NCBI RefSeq assembly: GCF_040448305.1
Contig: NZ_CP148752.1
Span: forward strand, 5,247,501 to 5,311,500
Length of the DNA stretch: 64,000 nucleotides
Source: Pseudomonas fluorescens
Lineage (GTDB): Bacteria; Pseudomonadota; Gammaproteobacteria; Pseudomonadales; Pseudomonadaceae
Direction of reading: 5' to 3'
Both the position numbers and the translations under genes were made by a program. This document shows, in pieces, positions 51,690 to 60,343 of this stretch; the first letter of the stretch is position 1; each line of letters opens with the position of its first letter. The notes beneath the pieces are model-generated. The model worked only from the letters and a program-made list of their open reading frames with translations, was not told the origin of the DNA and did not search any database.

Positions 51690-52448
51690 ATGAACACAGA
51701 ACCGACATTTTTCCGACGCCTGACCACACCCTGCCGAAAATTGCTCGGCGTGCTGGCGGCCGTTTGCCTGTTCAACGCTGGCAACCCTGCCCTTGCTGAC
51801 GCGGTTACCTTGCCTGACATGCTTATCGGCGTCACTCAGGGCTTTCTTGAATTCACCGTAGAAGACTATCTGGCTACCAGCCAAACGGAAGGTCGCTACG
51901 AGATCCAGGTCAACCCGCTCGATCCGCGCATGCACATGCCCATGTGCGACAGGGAATTGACAGCAACGCTTGAGAGTCCCAAGCCGTTGGGACGGGTTAC
52001 GGTCAAGGTTCGCTGCGAGGGCGTTTCCCCCTGGACAGTCTTCGTGCCCGCTCAAATCCGCCTGTTTCGCGATGTCGTGACCAGCGCCCGGCCACTGCGC
52101 CGCGCCGCCATTGTCGAGCCTGGGGATGTGGTCCTGCGCGAGCGCGATATCAGCCTCACCAGCCAGGGCTACCTGACTTCCCTCGATCAGGCGATCGGGC
52201 AGCGACTGACCCGACCAATGGTCGCCGACCAGGTGATTACCCTGGTGCAAATCGAACAGGCCGAGGTCATCCGCAAGGGTGATCAGGTGGTGATTACCGC
52301 CCGCAGCGGTACGCTCAGCGTGCGCATGCCGGGCGAAGCGCTGTCAAACGGCAGCCTGAGCGAACAGATCCGGGTGAAAAACCTCAACTCCCAGCGAGTC
52401 ATCAAGGCGCAGGTCATGGCGCCGGGGCAGGTGGAAGTGTCCATGTAA
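51690..52448 (+). CDS. flgA: Flagellar P-ring assembly chaperone FlgA
   Basis: 252 residues. Signal peptide (KLLGVLAAVCLFNAGNPALA, cleavage about 36), then a beta-rich chaperone domain with a C-terminal SAF domain (LRRAAIVEPGDVVLRERDISL, VVITARSGTLSVRMPGEALSNGSLSEQIRVKN). Periplasmic. The ATG has no visible ribosome site and follows a sigma-54 promoter very closely, so it may be leaderless. Followed by flgM and flgN. Confidence 0.93.
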   Translation: MNTEPTFFRRLTTPCRKLLGVLAAVCLFNAGNPALADAVTLPDMLIGVTQGFLEFTVEDYLATSQTEGRYEIQVNPLDPRMHMPMCDRELTATLESPKPLGRVTVKVRCEGVSPWTVFVPAQIRLFRDVVTSARPLRRAAIVEPGDVVLRERDISLTSQGYLTSLDQAIGQRLTRPMVADQVITLVQIEQAEVIRKGDQVVITARSGTLSVRMPGEALSNGSLSEQIRVKNLNSQRVIKAQVMAPGQVEVSM

Positions 52449-52552
52449 AGCGCTCTGTTCATCAGAATGTGGCGCTTGCCGCGGCTGTTCCCTAGACTGT
52501 GTTCCAGGCACGGCAAGCGCTGGCGCGCGCAAGGTTCATTGATAAATGGGCC

Positions 52553-52579
52553 TAAAGTTTTCCAGGGAATGGCCGAAAC
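52553..52579 (+). promoter_or_regulatory. Sigma-28 (FliA) promoter of flgM
   Basis: TAAA-N15-GCCGAAAC matches the FliA consensus TAAA-N15-GCCGATAA, 36 bp before the flgM ATG. Confidence 0.7.
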
Positions 52580-52614
52580 CATGGCAAGCGTCCAAATTCC
52601 CAGAGGTTTTTATC

Positions 52615-52941
52615 ATGGTCATCGATTTCAGCCGATTGAACAGCTCCTCGTCCCTTACGGGCAGTACACGTACCAGCGTCAGCAAGGAAAGCGCCGAGGC
52701 CGGCAAATCCGCGCCGCTGGAGTCCGCGGCCGAACAGGCCGGTACCGTCAAAAGCGGGGAATCGGTACATCTCAGCAATGAGGCTCAACAGTTGCAGAAG
52801 GTCACTGACAAGCTGCGCGATCAGCCTGCCGTCGACAACGCCCGCGTGGCCGAGTTGAAAGCAGCGATTGCCGATGGCAGCTATAAAGTCGACAGCAACC
52901 GTGTAGCCAGCAAACTGCTCAACTTCGAAGCCCAGCGCTAG
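52615..52941 (+). CDS. flgM: Anti-sigma-28 factor FlgM
   Basis: 108 residues from the ATG at 52615 (MVIDFSRLN). The disordered Ser/Lys-rich N terminus and the C-terminal sigma-binding helices (VDNARVAELKAAIADGSYKVDSNRVASKLLNFE) are typical FlgM. It holds FliA until the hook is built. A sigma-28 promoter directly upstream gives negative feedback. Confidence 0.95.
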   Translation: MVIDFSRLNSSSSLTGSTRTSVSKESAEAGKSAPLESAAEQAGTVKSGESVHLSNEAQQLQKVTDKLRDQPAVDNARVAELKAAIADGSYKVDSNRVASKLLNFEAQR

Positions 52942-52989
52942 GCCACCGCCGGCGCCAGGCTTTTGGACGCTTAAAACCCAAGGCCAGCC

Positions 52990-53457
52990 ATGCACGACAC
53001 TCATCTACTGCAACTGATCACCGACGACTTTGCCCCGGCGCAACACCTGCTGGAATTACTGCAGACCGAATCCCTCGCATTGCATGGCCGCGACATGCCA
53101 TTGCTCGAGAACATCCTGGCGCAGAAACAGGCATTGGTCGTTTTGCTCGAACAGCATGGCCGCAAGCGCAGCGAAATTCTCGCCAGCCTCAACCTGCCGA
53201 CCAACCGCGGCGGTCTGGAGCAACTGGCCGGCCAGTCGAGCATTGGCGAGCAGTTGCTGGCGCAAAGTGACGTGCTGACCGATCTCCTGGCCCAGTGCCA
53301 GGCCATCAACGCCAACAACGGCCAGTCGATCCTCACTCAGCAGGCCGCTACGGCCACTCAGCTGAAAATCCTCACCGGCGGTGAAACCCCGGCGCTTTAC
53401 GATGCCAGCGGAACATTCTCCAAGCTTGCCAAGCCGCGCCCGCTCAGTCAGGCATGA
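52990..53457 (+). CDS. flgN: Flagellar export chaperone FlgN
   Basis: 155 residues of helical, charged protein beginning MHDTHLLQLITDDF. Leucine-rich helices (ILAQKQALVVLLEQHGRKRSEILASL) and position right after flgM fit FlgN, which chaperones FlgK and FlgL. GGCCAGCC upstream; weak ribosome site. Confidence 0.88.
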   Translation: MHDTHLLQLITDDFAPAQHLLELLQTESLALHGRDMPLLENILAQKQALVVLLEQHGRKRSEILASLNLPTNRGGLEQLAGQSSIGEQLLAQSDVLTDLLAQCQAINANNGQSILTQQAATATQLKILTGGETPALYDASGTFSKLAKPRPLSQA

Positions 53458-53503
53458 GCCGGTCAATGCCCCCGCTCTATCAAGACGCGCAACATACTGG
53501 CAA

Positions 53504-53551
53504 ACTGCCATACTGCCATACTGCCATACTGCCATACTGCCATACTGCCGT
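53504..53551 (+). repeat. Tandem octamer repeat (ACTGCCAT)x6 before ycgR
   Basis: Five perfect copies of ACTGCCAT at 53504-53543 and a sixth with one change (ACTGCCGT, 53544-53551), ending 30 bp before the ycgR start. A simple repeat, not a CRISPR. Confidence 0.95.
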
Positions 53552-53581
53552 AGTCAAATTTTGTCTGGAGATTGATTAACC

Positions 53582-54328
53582 GTGTCCAATGCCTTATCCG
53601 TGGATGATGCTCCGCAGCCACCCAAGGTGCTCTCCACGCCCTTGGAAATCTCCAGCAACCTGCGCCAGCTGCTCGAAAGCCATGACCCGCTGATCATCAC
53701 GTTCCACGAGCGCAGCCAGCGCTTCCAGAGCTATCTGGTGGACCTGGACCGTGACAGCAACATGATTGCCCTGGACGAAATGATTCCCCGTGATGGCGAG
53801 CGCTACCTGCTGGCGGGCGAGCCGTTCAGGGTCGAAGGCTTCCACGAAGGCGTACGCATTGCCTGGGAAAGCAACGGCCGGTTGAACATCGACGAATCCG
53901 CTGGCAGCCGCTGCTATCGTGGCGCCCTGCCCGACGAAGTGGTGTACCACCAGCGCCGTAATGCGTTCCGCGCCGCGCTGAAACTGGCACAACTGGTCAA
54001 CGTCAACCTCGACGGCGAAAAGCTCAAGGCCCCCATCAGCGGCAAGCTGCTGGATATTTCCGCTACCGGCTGCAAACTGCGCTTTGACGGCGACATCACT
54101 GGCAGCCTGCAACTGGGTCAGGTGTACGACCGCTTCAACGCCGAACTGCCCTTTGGCAAGATGACCGCGCCGGTCGAGTTGCGTTATCTGCACTTCGAAG
54201 AAAGGATTTCCACCACCTTCGCCGGCGTTCGCTTCCATAACATGAGCGGGCTGGTGCAGCGTCAGGTCGAACGCTTCGTCTATCAGTTGCAACGTGAAGC
54301 ACGTCGTTTCGACAAAGACGATCTCTGA
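53582..54328 (+). CDS. ycgR: Flagellar brake protein YcgR (PilZ, c-di-GMP)
   Basis: 248 residues from a GTG at 53582. An N-terminal YcgR domain (about 15-115), then PilZ with the c-di-GMP motif YHQRRNAFRA (RxxxR) at about 122-131 and DISATGCKL (D/NxSxxG) near 160. On binding c-di-GMP such proteins slow the flagellar motor. Final gene of the flgA-flgM-flgN cluster; a tandem octamer lies just upstream. Confidence 0.93.
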   Translation: MSNALSVDDAPQPPKVLSTPLEISSNLRQLLESHDPLIITFHERSQRFQSYLVDLDRDSNMIALDEMIPRDGERYLLAGEPFRVEGFHEGVRIAWESNGRLNIDESAGSRCYRGALPDEVVYHQRRNAFRAALKLAQLVNVNLDGEKLKAPISGKLLDISATGCKLRFDGDITGSLQLGQVYDRFNAELPFGKMTAPVELRYLHFEERISTTFAGVRFHNMSGLVQRQVERFVYQLQREARRFDKDDL

Positions 54329-54342
54329 TAGAGCGCTTCAAC

Positions 54343-54383
54343 AAAAAAACGGGCAGTCCCTTGCGGTGACTGCCCGTTTTTTT
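54343..54383. terminator. Bidirectional terminator between ycgR and the MFS gene
   Basis: ACGGGCAGTC..GACTGCCCGT with A and T tracts on both sides. Confidence 0.92.
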
Positions 54384-54394
54384 GTGCCCCGGTT

Positions 54395-55771
54395 TTAAGG
54401 CCTGGCCTCGGTAAAGCTTTGCTCGCGCCCCGAATCAGGGTCTTCTGGCGGTTGATCGGTTTCTGATTCGGATTCGGATTCAGGTTCGGCTGGCGGTTCC
54501 GGATTCACCGGGTTGCACATCTGATCCTGCACCACCTGCTCATCAACACGCGGGTCGAGGCAGGCCACCAGTGGCGAACTCGTCATATTGTCCGGCATGG
54601 CCACGTGATGCAGCGGTGCGTCGTCGACCTGATGCAGGTTGGTCACCGCTTTCGGGCGAATCCGCCACACCAGCACCAACGCGAAGAAACTGAAGAAGGC
54701 ATAGAGCATCTGGCTGCCGAACAACTTCATCAGCACGCCTGCCACCAGCGGCCCGATACTCGCGCCAACACCATAGGTCACCAGCAACATCGCCGTCAGG
54801 GACACCCGGCGATCGCCTTCGACATGGTCGTTGGAGAACGCCACTGCCAATGGATACAGGCAGAACTGCACCAGCGAACAGACAAAACCGGCGATAAACA
54901 GAATCTCCAACGGCACCTGCGGCATGATCGCCAGCGGCAGTGCAGCCAGTGCCAGGCTGAAGGCGAAACTGCGGATCAACACGGCCCGGTCGTAGCGATC
55001 GGACAACCAGCCCAATGGCCACTGCACCAGCAGCCCGGCAAAAATGCAGCTACCCATGAACAGACCGACCTGCTCCGTGGACAACCCTTGCTGCGAGGCA
55101 TACAGCGGTGCCAGACCGTAGAACGAACCGACGATCAGGCCTGCCCCGAGCACCGTGCTCAATGACTGTGGCACGCGTTTGATAAAGAACCGTGGCTCCA
55201 TCGGTGCCGGATGCAAGGGTGCCGGGTGAATCCGTCGGGTCAGCGCCACCGGCACCAGGCACAGGGCGAAACACAGGGCGACCAGCATCAGCAGTTCCAG
55301 CCCCAGCGCCGGATGCATGACCAGAATCAGTTGCCCCATCACCAGGCCCAGGTAAGAGGCGATCATGTAACCGCTGAATACCAACCCGCGCTGATTGGCA
55401 TCGGCCTGTTCATTGAGCCAGCTCTCGATCACCATGTACTGGCACATCATGCCGAGGCCGACGATCACCCGCAGGAACAGCCAGGCCGGCAACCAATCGG
55501 TCAGGCCATGACCCAACACCGCCGCGCCGACAATCCCGGCACAGGCCGAGTAGGCCCGGATATGCCCGACCCGGGCAATCAACCGGTGACCGATCTTGCC
55601 CCCCAGCACCAGGCCGAAGTAGTTGGCGGCCATCAAAGCACCGACCCACAGGCTGTCGACATGGTCGGCCGCCAGGCGCAGGCCCAGGTAAGTACTCAAC
55701 AGGCCCGAGCCGATCAACATCATCAGCGAGGCGAAATACAGCGCTCGAAAGGATTTCCAGATTTGGCGCAA
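54395..55771 (-). CDS. MFS transporter (YcaD-like) with acidic C-terminal tail
   Basis: 458 residues with 12 predicted membrane segments; MFS-type signatures around loop 2-3 (GGKIGHRLIARVGHIRAYSACAGI) and loop 8-9 (GWLSDRYDRAVLIRSF). The last ~65 residues are soluble, Pro/Glu/Ser-rich (PEPPAEPESESESETDQPPEDPD) and not part of the MFS fold. Substrate unknown. Convergent with ycgR. Confidence 0.85.
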   Translation of the reverse strand: MRQIWKSFRALYFASLMMLIGSGLLSTYLGLRLAADHVDSLWVGALMAANYFGLVLGGKIGHRLIARVGHIRAYSACAGIVGAAVLGHGLTDWLPAWLFLRVIVGLGMMCQYMVIESWLNEQADANQRGLVFSGYMIASYLGLVMGQLILVMHPALGLELLMLVALCFALCLVPVALTRRIHPAPLHPAPMEPRFFIKRVPQSLSTVLGAGLIVGSFYGLAPLYASQQGLSTEQVGLFMGSCIFAGLLVQWPLGWLSDRYDRAVLIRSFAFSLALAALPLAIMPQVPLEILFIAGFVCSLVQFCLYPLAVAFSNDHVEGDRRVSLTAMLLVTYGVGASIGPLVAGVLMKLFGSQMLYAFFSFFALVLVWRIRPKAVTNLHQVDDAPLHHVAMPDNMTSSPLVACLDPRVDEQVVQDQMCNPVNPEPPAEPESESESETDQPPEDPDSGREQSFTEARP

Positions 55772-55833
55772 CGAGCGGCTCCTTGCAGTGAGAATCGGCT
55801 ACCGCTAAACGATAGCCGGATGTCGACGGATCG

Positions 55834-57180
55834 TCAGGCCTGGGTCGCTAAAACACGACGCTCCCAGGGAGTAATTTCATCATGGAAACTGCTCAGCTCC
55901 AGGGTCTTCGAAGCGATGTAGCCTTCGATGAATTCCGCGCCGAACAGTTCCTTGGCCAACTGGCTACGTTTCAGACGCTCAAGTGCCGCATGCAAGGTAC
56001 ACGGCAACGAAAGATTGTCCGGCACTTCGAACTCACCCTGGATCGGCGCACTCGGTTCCAGCGTGTTCTCGATGCCATGCAACCCCGCCGCCAGGCTTGC
56101 GGCAATCGCCAGATACGGGTTGGCATCGGCCCCTGGCAAGCGGTTCTCGACCCGACGGGCCACCGGCAAACTGGCCGGAATGCGCAGGCCGGCCGCCCGG
56201 TTGTCATGGGACCAGCAGGCATTATTCGGTGAGGCGTAAGGGTGGCACAAGCGCTGATAGGAATTCACGTTCGGCGCAAACAACGCGGTGAAGTCGGCCA
56301 TGCAAACTTGCTGACCGGCAATGAAGTGGCGGAACGTCGGAGTCTCCTGCCCCGCTTCATCACTGAACACGTTACGCCCCGAATCGATCTCCACCACACT
56401 TTGGTGAATATGCATCGAACTGCCCGGCGTATGCGGCAACGGCTTGGCCATGCACACCACGCTCAGGCCGTGCTTGAGGGCAACTTCCTTGAGCAAGTGC
56501 TTGAACAGGAACGTCTGGTCGGCCAGCAACAGCGGATCACCGTGCAGCAGATTAATCTCGAACTGGCTGACGCCCATTTCGTGCATGAAGGTATCGCGAG
56601 GCAGCCCCAACGCAGCCATGCATTCGTAGACTTCATTGAAGAACGGCCGCAAGCCGTTATTGGAACTGACGCTGAACGCCGACTGACCGTCTTCGCGGCG
56701 ACCGTCCAGCCCCAACGGCGGCTGGAACGACTGAGTCGGGTCGGTGTTAGGCGCAAAAACGAAGAACTCAAGCTCGGTCGCCACCACGGGCGCCAAGCCG
56801 CGGGCCGCGTAACGGGCAATCACCGCCTTGAGCTGACCACGGGTCGACAGGCTGGAGCTGGTGGTGGTGCCCAGTTCATTCGCGTCGCAAATGGCCAAGC
56901 CCCGCGGTGGATGGCTCCAGGGCAAGCGGTGGATTTGTGCCGGGTCCGGGATCAGCGCCAGGTCGCCATCATCGCTGCCGTAAAAACGCGCCGGCGGATA
57001 TCCGCCCATGATGCATTGCAGCAGCACGCCCCGTGCCATCTGCAAACGTCGACCGTCGAGAAAACCCTCGCAGGTCATCACTTTGCCCCGTGGAACGCCA
57101 TTCAAATCCGGCGTGACACACTCAACTTCATCAATGCCCGTCAATCGCTGCGCGAGTGAACTCAGGCCAACGGTTGTCAT
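55834..57180 (-). CDS. Glutamine synthetase family protein (PuuA-like)
   Basis: 448 residues, AAGGATAGC upstream. Glutamine-synthetase beta-grasp and catalytic domains: LNGVPRGKVM, ATELEFFVF (metal Glu), HEMGVSQFEINLLHGDPLLLAD, PGSSMHIHQSV (catalytic His), NVNSYQRL, ENRLPGADANPYLAIA. The shorter form and PGADANPY loop are typical of gamma-glutamylputrescine synthetases rather than GlnA. It may ligate glutamate to an amine. Neighbours do not reveal a polyamine pathway. Confidence 0.85.
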   Translation of the reverse strand: MTTVGLSSLAQRLTGIDEVECVTPDLNGVPRGKVMTCEGFLDGRRLQMARGVLLQCIMGGYPPARFYGSDDGDLALIPDPAQIHRLPWSHPPRGLAICDANELGTTTSSSLSTRGQLKAVIARYAARGLAPVVATELEFFVFAPNTDPTQSFQPPLGLDGRREDGQSAFSVSSNNGLRPFFNEVYECMAALGLPRDTFMHEMGVSQFEINLLHGDPLLLADQTFLFKHLLKEVALKHGLSVVCMAKPLPHTPGSSMHIHQSVVEIDSGRNVFSDEAGQETPTFRHFIAGQQVCMADFTALFAPNVNSYQRLCHPYASPNNACWSHDNRAAGLRIPASLPVARRVENRLPGADANPYLAIAASLAAGLHGIENTLEPSAPIQGEFEVPDNLSLPCTLHAALERLKRSQLAKELFGAEFIEGYIASKTLELSSFHDEITPWERRVLATQA

Positions 57181-57279
57181 GACGCTATCCTTGTTATTGT
57201 GCGGGCCGCGAACGGCGACCGTACAAAATAGGCTCCGCGTGTTCGGAATTTCAAGCAGCGTCGAAGAATTTGCTGCCTG

Positions 57280-57972
57280 TCAAGGCAGGTAAAGGCGGAA
57301 CACTCCTCCGCCCAACGGACCACCATTGCTGATTTCGGTACGCCCACCCACACCGTTGCGTTGATGCAGCGCGGCAATTCGCCCGGCAAAGTACAGGCCC
57401 AGCCCGGTGCTGCCGGTACTTTGATTGATGCCCTGCACGTAATCCGCCTGACGCTCGAGCATCTGCGCCGGGTATCCCTCGCCATCGTCATTGATGGTCA
57501 ACACCAGTTGCCCGGCTACGTCGCTGACGCTGATCAAAACGGCATGCCGTGCAAAGCGAATGGCGTTGTTGATGCAGTTGGCCAATACCGACGCGATCAA
57601 CTCACGGTCGAAGAAACCCAACGGGCTCAGCGGGTCCACTTCAAAGGTGGCCATGATGCCGCGGCTGGCGAACACCTCCTGATGGCAAGCCAGTTGCGCT
57701 TCGATGAAGTCGTCCAGTTCATGGTAGGCCGGTTGCAAGGGCATCTGGTTGACGCCGAGCTTGTACAGCCCCAGCAACTGCACCAGCATGCCGTTGAGGT
57801 GGGCGAACTCGAAGTCAATCACGCCCTGCTCCGGCGTCTTCTGCGCCGACTCCGGCAATCGCCCCAGCCACTGGCTGTGGGCCTGCATCAGCATGGCCAG
57901 CGAGTTCTTCATGTCGTGCACGGTAGAGGCGATCACCGTGGAGAAATCCAGTGCCTGCTCATTGTCATTCAT
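57280..57972 (-). CDS. Small soluble histidine kinase (no membrane or sensor domain)
   Basis: 230 residues from the ATG at 57972, which overlaps the TPR-regulator stop (ATGA). DHp helix with the phospho-acceptor motif STVHDMKNSLAMLM (His19), then HATPase with NNAIRFARHAVLIS, DDGEGYP and GSTGLGLYFAGRIAALH. It has no transmembrane, PAS or HAMP domain, so it must receive its signal by protein contact, most likely from or to the TPR regulator. Confidence 0.88.
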   Translation of the reverse strand: MNDNEQALDFSTVIASTVHDMKNSLAMLMQAHSQWLGRLPESAQKTPEQGVIDFEFAHLNGMLVQLLGLYKLGVNQMPLQPAYHELDDFIEAQLACHQEVFASRGIMATFEVDPLSPLGFFDRELIASVLANCINNAIRFARHAVLISVSDVAGQLVLTINDDGEGYPAQMLERQADYVQGINQSTGSTGLGLYFAGRIAALHQRNGVGGRTEISNGGPLGGGVFRLYLP

Positions 57973-59573
57973 TGGCCAAGCGCCTTGCTTTTCAGCTTCT
58001 GGTAACGCGGATAGCGCGCGTCGGAGTCGGGCATCAGGCCGACCATTTTCAGGCAGGCCCGGCACTCCTCCAGCTCCGCCGAAGGAGCGCTGGTATCGGT
58101 GCCATGCAACAACGACTGCGCCATGTTCAGGGCGATACTGATATTCTTCGGTTGCATCGCCAGGGCTTTGCGGAATACCTGCCGGGCCTCCACCAGGTTA
58201 CCGGTCTTGTACACGCGCACGCCCTGACGGTTGAGTTCCGCGGCGGCGTTGCCGCAATTGAGGATGCTCGGGTCGTCGGTCTGCTTGGCGATGTCCTTCA
58301 TGATCGCCGGATCGTCGCCGTAGATTTCCACGCAGTTTTTCAGCATCGCGGTGCCGGCCTCGGTCTGCCCGAGCAGTTTCAGCTGCTTGGCCACCAGCAA
58401 AGCGGCTTCGGCGCTCATGAATTGCTCCATGCCATCCAGACGCAACAAGGCTTGCTCGGTAAGCTTGTCCGCCGTCTCGGCATCGTTGAGCAACAGGCTG
58501 GTGGCCTTCATCAGGCGCGCCCGGATTTGCAGGCCCGGATCGGAAGGGTTTTCCTTGGCCACGGCGCTCAATGTTGTGTTGATTTCCAAGCGGGTCCGCG
58601 TGTCCAGGCCCCGTTCGCTGCCCTTGCTGATCAACGCATGGGCCAGGCCGAGGTTGCTTTCGGCATCCTTGAACCGCGACTGCGCGCCCTGGCTCACGGC
58701 CTGGCGGTAGGCCTTGGCCGCCGTATCGAAGTCCTCGTTGGTCATCGCCAGCTTGCCGAGCAATGCCTGGCGACGCACCGCCAGCGGCGACAGGCGAATC
58801 GCCTCTTCCAGGACGCGCTGCGCCCCCTTGGTGTCCCCTTCGGCAACCAGTACATCCGCCATGCCGTCATACAACGACGGCATCATCGGGAAGACTTTCA
58901 GGGCTTTTTCATAAATGCCCTTGGCCTGCCCGACCTGGCCGCGCTTGAACAGCAACTTGCCCAACCCGGCAAACGCCCATGGCAACGGGCGGTCGGCGAT
59001 GATGCTGTCATAGAGGCGCTCCAGCGCTTCGTTCTGATTCAGGTCGCGCAGGGCATCGGCGCGATAGCGCAGGCACAACGGCGAGTAACGAATATCTTGT
59101 TTGCACAGGGCTATGCAGGCGTTGAGCACCTCCATCGGCTTGCCCCGGTCGAGGGCCTGCAGGATCGGCTTGAGCAGGGTCTTGCGCTGCTCCAGGCGCT
59201 CCAGGCGCTGGGCCAGGCTGGAACGGTTGAACGGCTTGGTCAGGTAGGCATCGGGCTCATGCTCCAACGCACTGAGCACCATGGCCTGGCTGGTTTCGGC
59301 GGTGACCATGACGAACACCGCTTCATGGCTGATCAGCTTTTCTTCCATCAGGTCTTCGAGCACCTGCTGGCCATTCTTCTTGCCGTCACCCAGGTGAAAG
59401 TCCTGCAGGATGAAATCGTAGGCTTTCTGCGAGCACATTTTCAGCGCCTGCTCGCCGGTATCGGCAGTGTCCACTTCCTTGACGCCCAGTTCGCGCAGCA
59501 TCGACCTGACCGAACTGCGAAAGTCCGAGAAATCATCGACGATCAGAAAACGCTTTTGGTGATACGACAGCAT
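57969..59573 (-). CDS. Response regulator with TPR-repeat output
   Basis: 534 residues. Receiver at about 1-125 with IVDDFSDFR, FILQDFHLGDGK (phospho-acceptor Asp), TAETS and TKPFNR. The rest is helical TPR repeats (WAFAGLGKLLFKRGQVGQAKGIYEKAL, RQALLGKLAMTNEDFDTAAKAYRQAV, GVRVYKTGNLVEARQVFRKALAMQP). No DNA-binding domain, so output is by protein-protein contact. Coupled to the soluble kinase. Confidence 0.9.
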   Translation of the reverse strand: MLSYHQKRFLIVDDFSDFRSSVRSMLRELGVKEVDTADTGEQALKMCSQKAYDFILQDFHLGDGKKNGQQVLEDLMEEKLISHEAVFVMVTAETSQAMVLSALEHEPDAYLTKPFNRSSLAQRLERLEQRKTLLKPILQALDRGKPMEVLNACIALCKQDIRYSPLCLRYRADALRDLNQNEALERLYDSIIADRPLPWAFAGLGKLLFKRGQVGQAKGIYEKALKVFPMMPSLYDGMADVLVAEGDTKGAQRVLEEAIRLSPLAVRRQALLGKLAMTNEDFDTAAKAYRQAVSQGAQSRFKDAESNLGLAHALISKGSERGLDTRTRLEINTTLSAVAKENPSDPGLQIRARLMKATSLLLNDAETADKLTEQALLRLDGMEQFMSAEAALLVAKQLKLLGQTEAGTAMLKNCVEIYGDDPAIMKDIAKQTDDPSILNCGNAAAELNRQGVRVYKTGNLVEARQVFRKALAMQPKNISIALNMAQSLLHGTDTSAPSAELEECRACLKMVGLMPDSDARYPRYQKLKSKALGQ

Positions 59574-59860
59574 CGAAGATTTCCAGGCAATTTAAGAAGA
59601 AGAACCCAAAGACAAATACACGGACGGACTCAGCTTCGCAGCCCTTGATTTGGCGCGCAGATGATAAAGGGTGGCACTAGGCTATCAAACACCTTCGCAT
59701 AGACAATGAGCCCCCCATGCCGACCGGAAGAGACGAACAAGTCCCTGACTGCCCGGGTTATCGGCCAGCAACAGCGTTCCCTTGAGAACCTTCCCCGACG
59801 CTCATTCTGAATATGTGAAGCCCTTACTGAAAACGACACCTCGCGCACAAAAAAATGCTG

Positions 59861-59894
59861 ATACATGAACACCAGCAATACATGAACATCAGCA
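59861..59894. repeat. 17-bp tandem direct repeat
   Basis: ATACATGAACACCAGCA followed directly by ATACATGAACATCAGCA (one difference). Confidence 0.9.
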
Positions 59895-59967
59895 AATGCC
59901 GGTGGCTGGTCAGGCAGAATTCGCCGATAAATTGACTAAATCGATATTGGTACTCCTAAGTGAACAC

Positions 59968-59991
59968 CACTCGTCGATTAATTGACGAGTG
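59968..59991. repeat. Inverted repeat, possible operator
   Basis: CACTCGTC-GATTAATT-GACGAGTG; the loop itself is almost self-complementary, giving a near-continuous palindrome. Confidence 0.8.
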
Positions 59992-60343
59992 CAATCAGGA
60001 TCAGACCTTGGCCACTGGCCACCCGTGGCGAGCCTAATACCTTGATTTTCGAGGGTTACCCCCCCCTCTTGAGAACAGCAGTCAGGCCTACTCGCACTGG
60101 GCTTACACCGAGGACCGACGGATGGGCTGACAGGTAGCGCTCCGGGCTGGCCTAGAATCAGTTGAGAGGCGGGAGGGAGCACATCATCATGCGTAAATCA
60201 CTGATAATTATTCGTATAAATCTTCTCTCTCGGGCCTTGCCTGCCTTTTGGAAACGTTCGCCCTCCCTGCCGGTGCTGTTGATGGAAATGGCCCAAGGAC
60301 CTCTGGAGGCCATCGCTGGTTTTTCAAGGGGGTCAGGAAGATC

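Larger units (their letters stand above)
59574..60343. other. 770-bp gene-free region with repeats
   Basis: No convincing gene; ORFs here lack ribosome sites. It contains a 17-bp direct repeat (ATACATGAACAYCAGCA, 59861-59877 and 59878-59894) and an 8-bp stem palindrome (CACTCGTC..GACGAGTG, 59968-59991). It is AT-richer than average and precedes a divergent-looking LuxR gene. Confidence 0.7.

Noticed and set aside
53504..53551. Octamer repeats as a CRISPR array
   Set aside because: Units are 8 bp and contiguous with no spacers; it is a simple tandem repeat.
59630..59878. 82-codon ORF on the minus strand after the TPR regulator
   Set aside because: No start signal, no recognisable features, and it runs into the direct repeats; likely chance.
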